7,075 nucleotides of DNA from Bacillota bacterium (GCA_024653225.1 JANLGA010000070.1:1-7075); one strand, 5' to 3'; counted from the first letter of the stretch, positions 1 through 5,757 are shown. Notes: generated by a model not told the origin, from the sequence alone. Made by a program: numbers and translations.

Positions 1-88
1 CACGCCTCTGCGCGGGAGGCGACATTGATCACTCGGAGCTTCGAGGTTACTTCAGTGTTTCAACCCACGCCTCCGCGCGGGAGGCGAC
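1..88 (-). CRISPR. Partial CRISPR array, type I-C-like repeats
   Basis: Read on the minus strand, 88-57 is a 32-base repeat that begins GTCGCCTCCC and ends GTGGGTTGAAAC. Its 7-base arms (68-74 and 80-86) pair around a 5-base loop. A 33-base spacer follows (56-24). A second repeat copy starts at 23 and is cut by the window edge after 23 bases; it differs at one base (position 9), which breaks the pair next to the loop. The 32-base length, GTCGC start, central hairpin and GTTGAAAC end fit type I-C repeats, and the 65-base period is normal for that type. No cas gene or leader is visible. The mutated copy lies downstream in repeat orientation, so it may be leader-distal. Type assignment is from repeat form only. 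The array appears joined to phage DNA, so it may not belong on this molecule. Confidence 0.85.
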
Positions 89-1393
89 GGCCCCGGTCCA
101 GTCGCCCTGCAGCAACTGGAGGAAGAACTTCACGGTCCCCAGTACGTACTCCACCGCCACCTTCACGACCGTCCCTATGACGGACCACACGAATTCGAGG
201 ACCTTCTGGAGGTGTGGCCAGACGGCTTCCCACCATACCCTGATCTCCTGAAGCACGCTGACGATGATGTCTCGGATGATGGGCATGACCTCGCGGATGA
301 AGAGCATAACCCTGCCCCAAACCTCTTGGACGAGGGGCCCGATCTTGCCCATGACCCAGGCGATGACCTGGTAGATCGCGGGCCACACGTTGTCTATCAC
401 GGCCTTGACGATCTCCGAGGCCGTGCGGACCGTCTCCCGAACGGCGGACCAGGCTTCCAGTGCGGCCTGGACGATGGCCTTCCAGGTCTTCTTCAAGTCC
501 TCTCCGGATACGCCCAGTCCGGAAATGAAGCCGGCCACCTCGTCGGACACCTTCGCAAGCGAAAAGCCGCTCAGTCTGTTCGTGAACTCGAGCACCCAGG
601 GCATGACCTTCTGTTCCAGAAACTCATACGCCGGCCGCACCGCCTGCGACATGAACATCTGGACATTATCCCTGATGGTGCTCCACATGCCGGGCACGGT
701 CCTGGAGATCTTGTCCATCGAGCCCCCGAACCTTTCCTCGAGCCCCACCGCCAGCGCATCTATGGCGGCCTGCGCCGGCACCGCGCCCCTGGAGACGAGG
801 TCCTGCAGCTTCTCGGTGGATACCCCCATCTTCTCCGCGAGAATGCTCCACGCCGGGATTCCGGCCTCCGTGAGTTGAAGCATTTCCTGGCTCGCCACTT
901 TGCCGCGGAGGCTCATCTGGCCGAGCGCGAGAGTGGCCCTGTTCACGGCCTCTTCGCTGAGCCTGCCGGACGCGGCCAAGGCGTCGCCCACACCCCTGAG
1001 AGTGGGAATCACGCGCTCAGCATCGATGCCCATTCCCTGCATCTGCTGGGAGGCCGCGAGGAGGCCCTCCAACTGGAACGGGGTCCTGGCCGCGAACTCC
1101 ACCATCTCGCGGATGTGCCGGTTGGCTTCCCCTGCGGAGCCCATCATCGTCGTGAAGCCGATTCGGGCAGTCTCAAGGGTTTGAGTCAGGTCCCAGCCTG
1201 CCTTTATGGTCGAGTTGAACCCGGCTTTGAGCGCCTGGAAGATGCCCATGCCGGCGGCGAACGAAAGCCCCTGCTTGAAGATGCCCGAGAGCGTCGCGCC
1301 GAGCCCTTGGGCCTGCTTCTTCGACGAGTCGAGGGCTCTGTCAAAGTCCCCCTTATCCACGCGCAGTTTCGCAATCAGTTCCCCCACCAGCAC
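47..1393 (-). CDS. Phage tail tape measure protein, N-terminal part
   Basis: This protein sets tail length and is packed inside the tail tube. The reading frame has 448 codons. Residues 1-60 resemble tape measure starts (VGELIAKLRVDKGDFDRAL, then a hydrophobic AAGMGIFQAL). Residues about 75-190 match the conserved N-terminal tape measure domain, with IGFTTMMGSAGEA, ARTPFQLEGLLAASQQM and ASQEMLQLTEAGIPAW. Residues about 330-430 are hydrophobic and rich in Trp, Val and Ile, as in the membrane-active part of such proteins. It starts with GTG, preceded by GAGGG, 39 bases after the chaperone extension. Only 435 codons (1393-89) are phage sequence. The last 13 residues and the TAA are encoded by the CRISPR repeat and following spacer, so the stop is not a natural end. 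Related siphovirus proteins are usually much longer; the true 3' part is missing here. Confidence 0.95.
   Translation of the reverse strand: MLVGELIAKLRVDKGDFDRALDSSKKQAQGLGATLSGIFKQGLSFAAGMGIFQALKAGFNSTIKAGWDLTQTLETARIGFTTMMGSAGEANRHIREMVEFAARTPFQLEGLLAASQQMQGMGIDAERVIPTLRGVGDALAASGRLSEEAVNRATLALGQMSLRGKVASQEMLQLTEAGIPAWSILAEKMGVSTEKLQDLVSRGAVPAQAAIDALAVGLEERFGGSMDKISRTVPGMWSTIRDNVQMFMSQAVRPAYEFLEQKVMPWVLEFTNRLSGFSLAKVSDEVAGFISGLGVSGEDLKKTWKAIVQAALEAWSAVRETVRTASEIVKAVIDNVWPAIYQVIAWVMGKIGPLVQEVWGRVMLFIREVMPIIRDIIVSVLQEIRVWWEAVWPHLQKVLEFVWSVIGTVVKVAVEYVLGTVKFFLQLLQGDWTGAVASRAEAWVETLK
89..124 (-). other. Protospacer in tape measure gene with TTC PAM; also acts as a spacer
   Basis: Between the CRISPR repeat (ends at 88) and a TTC at 124-122 on the minus strand lie exactly 33 bases, the same length as the neighbouring spacer 24-56. 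TTC directly 5' of the protospacer is the PAM known for type I-C. The sequence is also in-frame tape measure coding sequence for the residues around LLQGDWTGA, a stretch typical of these proteins. It therefore fits both roles: a spacer abutting a repeat on one side and a PAM-flanked protospacer running on into the phage gene on the other. The length match and PAM are seen directly; identity of a host spacer and a phage protospacer is inference. The protospacer lies on the coding strand, so the crRNA would have mRNA sense and pair with the template strand. Confidence 0.75.
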
Positions 1394-1432
1394 CCGGCAT
1401 CCCTCACAATGGCGCTGGGCCGGAGGTCTGCC

Positions 1433-1780
1433 TTACCTCCAGCCCAGCAAGTCCTGCAATGTCACGTACCTGTTCCCTTCAGGCTCCCGGTCGCGCAACC
1501 GGTTGTGGGCCCGAACCAGGCTGTGCAGCTCGCGCATCGTGCTGCCCCAGAACTCGGCTTCGCTGAGACCGAACGCCACGCGGGCGACATACCGCCACGT
1601 CTCCCAGTCTACTTCCCGGCCTCCGTCCCCGGCGGAGGTTTCGGAGGGTCCACCACCGGCATGGCCTCCTTGAACGCTTCGTTCACCGCCTGCATGATTC
1701 GCGGCAGGTCGGCGAGCGTCACCATTGCGCCCACCTGTTCCTCGGTCAGGGCCGGGTCCTCGTGAATGAGCCCCGCCCAC
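1433..1780 (-). CDS. Tail assembly chaperone T-like extension, made by -1 frameshift (GT)
   Basis: This frame lies -1 relative to the chaperone gene upstream and stays open from 1780 to a TAA at 1435-1433. The part that looks like protein is the last 59 codons after the G stop (1612-1436). It contains VDWETWRYVARVAFGLSEAEFWGSTMRELHSLVRAH, a pattern (EFW, T, RE, then H) known from the T part of GT chaperones just upstream of the tape measure gene. No ATG or GTG with a binding site precedes this stretch in its own frame; the first internal ATG is inside the motif (GSTMREL). It is therefore best explained as the tail of a G-T fusion of about 173 residues made by programmed -1 frameshifting. No perfect slippery heptamer is visible. 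Weak candidates are the GGGG run at 1630-1627 and GGGAAG at 1617-1612, just before the G stop. Confidence 0.75.
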   Translation of the reverse strand: MGGAHSRGPGPDRGTGGRNGDARRPAANHAGGERSVQGGHAGGGPSETSAGDGGREVDWETWRYVARVAFGLSEAEFWGSTMRELHSLVRAHNRLRDREPEGNRYVTLQDLLGWR

Positions 1781-1953
1781 AGGAGGGCTCTGAGCCCCTT
1801 CACCGTGCCCTTCTGGCCGAGGGCCTCGAAGGCGGAGTCGAGGTTCCCGAACCGCTCTTCGAGGGCCGCCAGCGCGTTGAAGTCGTACCTCAGCCGGCGC
1901 TCCCTGTCGAGGAGAACCGGCACGCTCCTGCTCCTCACGTCACTTGCCGGCAT
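1609..1953 (-). CDS. Phage tail assembly chaperone (G-like)
   Basis: The 114-residue protein lies between the tail tube and tape measure genes, where lambda G and its equivalents sit. These chaperones bind the tape measure protein and help recruit tail tube subunits; they do not remain in the virion. The sequence carries the family pattern: RHLRYDFNAL-type start (here RRLRYDFNALAALEERFG), then LRALLWAGLIHEDPALTEEQVGAMV, a helical middle and a Pro-rich end (VVDPPKPPPGTEAGK). The ATG at 1953 follows a perfect AGGAGGT at 1965-1959 with five bases of spacing and lies 14 bases after the tail tube stop. It ends in TAG at 1611-1609; a fraction of ribosomes probably bypasses this stop by a -1 shift to make the longer GT form. 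Confidence 0.88.
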   Translation of the reverse strand: MPASDVRSRSVPVLLDRERRLRYDFNALAALEERFGNLDSAFEALGQKGTVKGLRALLWAGLIHEDPALTEEQVGAMVTLADLPRIMQAVNEAFKEAMPVVDPPKPPPGTEAGK

Positions 1954-1967
1954 GGTCTACCTCCTCA

Positions 1968-2516
1968 TCAGCTCAGCGGAGTCTCGGTCTCATTGAACGT
2001 CACGTCCAGGAGCTTGCGATTGGAGGCCGCCCGGATCGCCTGGCCCGTCGCCTTCAGAACGGCGAAATCGGTCCCGAGGCTGAACGCCGCCCCGCCGGTG
2101 CACTTGCACTTGTACAGCGTGACGTGGACGTCCCCGAGGCCGTCCTCGACGTAGACGGCCTGGCCCTCGATCTTAAACCACTGCGGGTTCTCGTCGCCGA
2201 GGCTGTACACGGCCTTCTGGTTCGGGGTCGTCCCGGACTCGGTCACGGTGCCGCCGAGCAGAACCGCCAGGGCGTCGAGCGGTATCTTCGCCGAGTTCCA
2301 GGTGAAGCCCACCAGCCGCACTTTGGAGTAGACATCCAGGATTTCCCCGTCGCCTTCGAGGGTCTTAACGTCCATCTCCGGCGTGAGCTCAAGAGTCTGG
2401 ATCCCCGGCAGGTCCACGCTGGTCCCGTAGGTCGGTTCAGCCCCCGAGTCGTCCGTCAGCGCCGCGATCCTGCAGTCCTTGAGCAACAGTATCTTGGAGG
2501 CAGTCGGAAGAGGCAT
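1968..2516 (-). CDS. Phage major tail protein (tail tube)
   Basis: The protein of 182 residues forms the stacked rings of the tail tube. It is rich in beta-strand-like segments and begins MPLPTASKILLLKDCRIAAL, followed by PGIQTLELTPEMDVKTLEGDGEILDVYSKVRLVGFTWNSAKIPLDALAVLLGG. This run, with an acidic D-G-D and an 'a.ip.d.LavLlGg' segment, is typical of Gram-positive siphovirus tail tube proteins. A later stretch (FKIEGQAVYVEDGLGDVHVTLYKCKCTGGAAFSLG) and the end (LLDVTFNETETPLS) also fit. ATG at 2516 lies three bases after the stop of the upstream gene and has a G-rich binding site (AGGGGG). Its place directly before the chaperone pair and tape measure gene supports the call. Confidence 0.9.
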   Translation of the reverse strand: MPLPTASKILLLKDCRIAALTDDSGAEPTYGTSVDLPGIQTLELTPEMDVKTLEGDGEILDVYSKVRLVGFTWNSAKIPLDALAVLLGGTVTESGTTPNQKAVYSLGDENPQWFKIEGQAVYVEDGLGDVHVTLYKCKCTGGAAFSLGTDFAVLKATGQAIRAASNRKLLDVTFNETETPLS

Positions 2517-2519
2517 TTC

Positions 2520-2909
2520 TCATTCCCCCTGATCTCGTCTTGTGTCCACCATCACGTTGAACGCGAACAGAAACCTGTTGGCCTCGTCCCGATTCATGAA
2601 AAAGGGCGGCTGCATGGCCTTGACGACCATCTTCCGCCCGTTCGCCACGATCAACCGGTCGGCCGGCCTGTCGAGAAGGTTGAACGTACGCCAGACCTTT
2701 TCGTAGGCTTCCTGGTAACTCCGGCCCCGCACCAGCACCTGGGCGGTGAGCCTGACGTCGTCCAGATTGAGATCTTGGCTGAAGCCACCGGTGGGATACA
2801 GGGCAATTGCGCATTCCGGCTGATCGGGCAGGTGACCGAAAAAGATATCGGCGCCTACAGCGCCGACTCCGTTGACCTCGAGGTATGCGGCTATGTCCTG
2901 GATCAGCAC
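2520..2909 (-). CDS. Minor capsid / tail terminator-like protein
   Basis: The 129-residue protein is encoded between the gp10-like gene and the tail tube gene, where siphovirus tail completion (tail terminator) proteins are encoded. It begins LIQDIAAYLEVNGVGAVGADIFFGHLPDQPECAIALYPTGG and continues with VRLTAQVLVRGRSYQEAYEKVWRTFNLLD and MNRDEANRFLFAFNVMVDTRR. This order (an opening helix, an IFFGHLPDxP loop, an R...YxxAYEKVWRTFNLLD helix and a final beta strand) is what I know from the phage minor capsid family and resembles the tail terminator fold. GTG at 2909 is the likely start, with GGTGAGG five bases upstream and a 7-base gap after the previous stop. Family membership is fairly sure; the exact role is inferred from position. 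Confidence 0.82.
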   Translation of the reverse strand: MLIQDIAAYLEVNGVGAVGADIFFGHLPDQPECAIALYPTGGFSQDLNLDDVRLTAQVLVRGRSYQEAYEKVWRTFNLLDRPADRLIVANGRKMVVKAMQPPFFMNRDEANRFLFAFNVMVDTRRDQGE

Positions 2910-2916
2910 ACGCGCC

Positions 2917-3279
2917 TCACCCCTTTGACAGGGCGTTCTTTACTGTAGACGCGATGTCGCTCCTGTACCGGCCTTCGTTCTCCTTGAACGGGTCCTCCAG
3001 ATATTTCGCCTTGCCGCCCTTGGGATGGCGGTACTCCAGGTGCTCGTGCTGCACAACCGCGTACGGGAGGTCGTATCCCACCGTCACGGTGATTGACCTG
3101 CCGTCCTCGACCGGGTCCTTCACACTGCAATTGCTACGGAGGTCGCCCGTGTCGATCGGGGCCTGCATCGCCGACTTGCCCTGCAGGTCAGCGGCGCACT
3201 TCTTGAGGGCGGCGACCGCGGCCTGCCTCGCGACGGCTTTGGCAAGGTCTCCCCGCCACGAGAGGGCGTAGTCCGCCAT
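2917..3279 (-). CDS. HK97 gp10-like head-tail joining protein
   Basis: The protein has 120 residues when started at MADYALSW (ATG 3279-3277). The frame is open for 24 more codons upstream, but this ATG overlaps the preceding stop (TAATG) and has AGGGAGG at 3296-3290, while the upstream extension is Gly/Arg-rich sequence lying inside the preceding gene. The body shows the family pattern: a helical start with AALKKCAADLQGKSAMQAPIDTGDLRSN, then ITVTVGYDLPYAVVQHEHLEYRHPKGGKAKYLEDPF and a C-terminal helix ending in NALSKG. APIDTGDLR and YAxxQHExxxxxHPxGGKAKYLExP are hallmarks of HK97 gp10-like and minor capsid proteins, which act at the head-tail joint. The position between head closure and tail terminator genes agrees. 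Confidence 0.9.
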   Translation of the reverse strand: MADYALSWRGDLAKAVARQAAVAALKKCAADLQGKSAMQAPIDTGDLRSNCSVKDPVEDGRSITVTVGYDLPYAVVQHEHLEYRHPKGGKAKYLEDPFKENEGRYRSDIASTVKNALSKG

Positions 3280-3575
3280 TACACCGCCGCCTCCCTGTAC
3301 TGCAGCGCTCCATCGAGGTCCACGACCTCGCTCACCGCGATTACCGGCCAATCCCGGCCGTCGTAGTTCAAGACATCGCCGGGCCGGACCGGCTCAAGGC
3401 AGAACACCCTGGCCTCGGAAACAACTTCCTCGCCCTGGGTGTTCCTCACCAGCCGCAGCCGCGGCTCCCAGCGGACCCTGACGGGCGTGCCGGGCTCCTC
3501 TGCAACCGGCGGGAAGCCGCCCTGCGAGACCATTCGCTTCCAGACGGCGGTTTGGTTAAGGTAGTCCCGGATCAC
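3279..3575 (-). CDS. Head closure (head-tail stopper) protein
   Basis: This 98-residue protein belongs by size, sequence style and position to the phage head closure family (SPP1 gp16-like), which caps the connector and keeps DNA in the filled head. It begins IRDYLNQTAVWKRMV, followed by mostly beta-strand sequence including VRVRWEPRLRLVRNTQGEEVVSEARVFCLEP and RPGDVLNYDGRDWPVIAVSEVVDLDGALQYREAAV. The V-R-W-E-P-R start of a strand, the 'GEEVVSEARVF' strand and the 'pGD.l.ydGr.wpVi.v..v.dldG...y.Ea' end are typical. The start is a GTG overlapping the upstream TGA (GTGA) with GGTGAG six bases before it, so translation is probably coupled to that of the connector gene. Confidence 0.87.
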   Translation of the reverse strand: MIRDYLNQTAVWKRMVSQGGFPPVAEEPGTPVRVRWEPRLRLVRNTQGEEVVSEARVFCLEPVRPGDVLNYDGRDWPVIAVSEVVDLDGALQYREAAV

Positions 3576-4042
3576 CTGATGCTCACCGCCCCTGCCAGGT
3601 ACGGCTTCAGCAGTTCAAGGGCCTCCTGGCTCAAGAGCTTCAAGCCAGCCCGGTACTCCTCCGTCACGTTCCCGAACTGCACGCGGATGACTTTCTGCTC
3701 TCGAGCCTTCGTCCTCGCCGAATTACCGTACCTCAGCAGCGCAAGGGCTTCCTCGCACTGCGCAGCCTTCACGGCCTCCGGGACCTCCTCCCCGGTGTCG
3801 AAGCCGATTGTCCCGATCCGGCCGAACACCGGCATCATCCGTGGGAATTCGAGGACCTGAGTCTCCGACGCCTTGACGCCCTGGAACGCCAGGCGGTTTA
3901 TTCGCCGACAGGCTTCCTTGAGGGCCTTTTCCTTGGTTCCGGCGTCCGCTCCGTTCCACTCGTCGGCGAAGAGCTTTCCGGCGAAGTATTCGTCGGCTTC
4001 TTCGAGGGTGACGTAACTGTCGATTCCGACCTGGAGGGCCAT
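3572..4042 (-). CDS. Head-tail connector protein (DnaT-like domain family)
   Basis: The protein of 156 residues follows the major capsid gene and precedes the head closure gene, the usual place of the connector that sits under the portal (HK97 gp6-like). It opens with GIDSYVTLEEADEYFAGKLFADEW, the SYVTLEEADEYF motif known from the phage family annotated as DnaT-like single-strand-binding, and continues with helical sequence: EKALKEACRRINRLAFQGVKA, then VPEAVKAAQCEEALALLRYGN. The annotated DnaT similarity is a family name only; in this context a structural role is more likely. ATG at 4042 follows a G-rich site (GGGGAGGGAGG). Its TGA overlaps the GTG of the next gene. Confidence 0.86.
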   Translation of the reverse strand: MALQVGIDSYVTLEEADEYFAGKLFADEWNGADAGTKEKALKEACRRINRLAFQGVKASETQVLEFPRMMPVFGRIGTIGFDTGEEVPEAVKAAQCEEALALLRYGNSARTKAREQKVIRVQFGNVTEEYRAGLKLLSQEALELLKPYLAGAVSIR

Positions 4043-4120
4043 GCGCCTCCCTCCCCGGCAGCGAGTTCTCGCCTTCTGCGATTGAAGGCGGTCACCGTCA
4101 TAATATCACCGTCCCGGCCG

Positions 4121-4150
4121 GGGGAGGGACGGGTCGTCCCGCCCCTCCCC
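4121..4150 (-). promoter_or_regulatory. Very stable hairpin after the major capsid gene
   Basis: Two 13-base arms (4150-4138 and 4133-4121 in minus orientation) pair around a 4-base loop (4137-4134). It begins 13 bases after the capsid stop. In minus-strand RNA every position pairs, with one G-U wobble (4142 with 4129); the plus-strand RNA would have an A-C mismatch there, so the structure favours the transcribed strand. A 10-base palindrome (4113-4122, CCCGGCCGGG) overlaps its end. There is no T-run behind it, so a plain intrinsic terminator is unlikely. It may protect the capsid mRNA 3' end or attenuate downstream expression; both are inference. Confidence 0.65.
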
Positions 4151-4163
4151 GCTACACGTATTG

Positions 4164-5120
4164 TCAGATCTTGTGGACGAACGCCACAATTCGGATCGCC
4201 TTGTTCTCGTACACCCTCTCCCAGTTCGTCCCGGTCTCGAGTTCCGCGTTGCTCGGAGCGGCCCCCGCCGGAGTCCCGACCCACTTGACGCCCCTGGGGT
4301 GCAGGATGAAGGTCCTCCGGTTGATCAGGTAGTCCTCGCCGGCCAGGGAATCACGGTCGGTCTCGGTGGGAACGAAGCCCACGGGATTGCCCTCGCCGTA
4401 GGCAATCGCGCCCGCGCCGAAGATGTACGTGGTATACACGTCGGTCGCAACCGGGCAGCCGTCGTCCACAATGACGCGCTTCCCGAGGTAGGTCGGCACC
4501 CGCACGTTCGCCGTTGAGGGCTGGATGTACTGGATCAGGTTCTGCTTCGCGAGGGCCGCCTCCACCGCCGAGTGCATGACCACGGCCGACAGCTGGTCCT
4601 TCGCATCGCCCAGGAGCTGCACGGCATCGATGAACGAAGCCGCGCTTATCTTCGCGGAGTCGCCCGTCAGGCCGGAGATGTCGAGCTTGTTCCCCGACAT
4701 CGAGGTGGACGCGAACACGCCCTTCAGGACCGAGATGAGCGTCGCCTGGTACCTTCTCGCCCAGTACGCGGCCACCAGGTCGCCGATCACCCTCATCGGG
4801 TCGTCGCCGGCGAGGTTGGCCGCGAGGTCGTTGGCACCCCACGCCCGGCCCCGGCGGAGGACCGTCGCCGCGTCCTGCCCCGTTCCGATCTTGTCGGGCG
4901 TCAGGGCAGTCTGGTCGGACAGCACCTCGTCAGCGCCGGTGAGGTCCGTCCAGTACGGCATGTTGATGGTCTTCGCGCCGCTCGACGCAAGCCGGTCGAA
5001 CTCGGCCGTGCGCTGCGCAATGCCGCTCTGAAAGATGGCGGCGAGCTCCATGGTCCTCTGGACCACGTACGGGTTGAAGATTTCCGGGACGATTACGTCC
5101 GCGATCTTGGTTACAGGCAT
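4164..5120 (-). CDS. Phage major capsid protein
   Basis: The protein of 318 residues forms the icosahedral shell. It is of the type common in phages of Clostridia and Bacilli: start MPVTKIADVIVPEIFNPYVVQRTMELAAIFQSGI, then INMPYWTDLTGADEVLSD, an RRGRAWGANDLAANLAGDDPMRVIGDLVAAYWARR helix, SFIDAVQLLGDAKDQLSAVVMHSAVEAALAKQNLIQYI, the strand GKRVIVDDGCPV, and an end with YLINRRTFILHPRGVKWVG and WERVYENKAIRIVAFVHKI. This family is expected to have the HK97 fold; it shows no N-terminal protease-cleaved delta domain, in keeping with the separate scaffold gene upstream. ATG at 5120 has GGGAGG 11 bases before it and lies seven bases after the scaffold stop. I see no frameshift or missing part. Confidence 0.96.
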   Translation of the reverse strand: MPVTKIADVIVPEIFNPYVVQRTMELAAIFQSGIAQRTAEFDRLASSGAKTINMPYWTDLTGADEVLSDQTALTPDKIGTGQDAATVLRRGRAWGANDLAANLAGDDPMRVIGDLVAAYWARRYQATLISVLKGVFASTSMSGNKLDISGLTGDSAKISAASFIDAVQLLGDAKDQLSAVVMHSAVEAALAKQNLIQYIQPSTANVRVPTYLGKRVIVDDGCPVATDVYTTYIFGAGAIAYGEGNPVGFVPTETDRDSLAGEDYLINRRTFILHPRGVKWVGTPAGAAPSNAELETGTNWERVYENKAIRIVAFVHKI

Positions 5121-5127
5121 CTAGGCA

Positions 5128-5712
5128 TCATCCTCCCGCTCCGGCCTCCGCCTTCAGCCGCGCGGCGAGGGCCGGGTTCTCTCTCAGAATCTTGGCCTGC
5201 ATGGTGAGGTTGAAGGTTTCCTTCTTCCACGGGTTCACGTCGCTCTTGGCCGGCGGGTTGGTGCCGGCCCCCAAAGGCTTCCCCGCGGCGCCCAGGAGTT
5301 TCTTCAGCTCATCGGCGTCCTTCCGGATCTCGTCCTCGGTCGTCCCGAAGATGCGGCCGGCCCACGCCTTCGGAAGCCCCATCTCGTCGAGCACCTTCAT
5401 CTTCAGGGTTTCGACCCTGGCCTCGGCGGCCTCACGCTCCTTTTCGAGCAGCCGCCGCTCGTACTCGGCGATCTTGGCCTGGAGCTTTTCGGCCTCCGAC
5501 ATCTGGGACTCTTTGAGCTTCTTCAGTTCCTCCGCCGCCTTCTTGAGGTCGGCGTAGTCCTTGTACTTCTCCCGTTCACGGGCGAGCCTCTCCTGGATGA
5601 TCCGGTCGAGCTCTTCCTGGGTGAACGTCTTCTTGTCCGCCTGCTGGTCTTGGTTACCCTGCCCGGCGTCGGCAGGGTTGCCGGGATTCGTGTTCTTCGC
5701 GTCGTCGTCCAT
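5128..5712 (-). CDS. Phage capsid scaffolding protein
   Basis: The protein has 194 residues from ATG 5712. The frame is open to a GTG at 5745, but the perfect GGAGGAGG at 5728-5721 sits eight bases before the 5712 ATG, whereas nothing like it precedes 5745. It begins with an acidic, disordered, Asn/Gln-rich stretch (MDDDAKNTNPGNPADAGQGNQDQQ), then a long coiled coil (about residues 33-115: FTQEELDRIIQERLAREREKYKDYADLKKAAEELKKLKES and onward), and ends with NPWKKETFNLTMQAKILRENPALAARLKAEAG. The NPWKKETFNLT end is characteristic of scaffold proteins encoded directly before this kind of capsid gene. It directs procapsid assembly and is then lost from the head. Confidence 0.92.
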   Translation of the reverse strand: MDDDAKNTNPGNPADAGQGNQDQQADKKTFTQEELDRIIQERLAREREKYKDYADLKKAAEELKKLKESQMSEAEKLQAKIAEYERRLLEKEREAAEARVETLKMKVLDEMGLPKAWAGRIFGTTEDEIRKDADELKKLLGAAGKPLGAGTNPPAKSDVNPWKKETFNLTMQAKILRENPALAARLKAEAGAGG

Positions 5713-5720
5713 GCCGTATG

Positions 5721-5728
5721 CCTCCTCC
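5721..5728 (-). promoter_or_regulatory. Ribosome binding site fixing the scaffold start
   Basis: GGAGGAGG on the minus strand lies eight bases before the ATG at 5712. It decides that start over the GTG at 5745, whose upstream bases are not purine-rich. Confidence 0.8.
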
Positions 5729-5757
5729 GTGCTTGACCGGCGCACGTTGCCGTAATG

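Noticed and set aside
1..88. Tandem duplication in the tape measure gene, or a phage attachment site
   Set aside because: A 23-base near-identical repeat 65 bases apart first suggested these. The full 32-base unit with a I-C-type start, hairpin and GTTGAAAC end, plus equal 33-base intervals, fits a CRISPR array far better; the period is also not a multiple of three.
212..1765. Long plus-strand open frame of 517 codons opposite the tape measure and chaperone genes
   Set aside because: It is Pro/His/Arg-rich without domain-like order, and the opposite strand encodes clear tape measure and chaperone proteins. High GC makes such long shadows common.
1944..2948. Plus-strand open frame of 334 codons across the tail tube and minor capsid genes
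   Set aside because: The minus strand has two well-formed structural genes with binding sites here. The plus-strand product shows the skewed composition of a shadow frame.
3280..3351. Upstream extension of the gp10-like protein (24 more codons)
   Set aside because: The extension lies inside the head closure gene, is Gly/Arg-rich, and the ATG at 3279 has its own AGGGAGG and overlaps the preceding stop as neighbours do.
4121..4150. Classical rho-independent terminator after the capsid gene
   Set aside because: The stem is strong but no T-run follows on either strand, and the next gene begins about 80 bases on with a good binding site.
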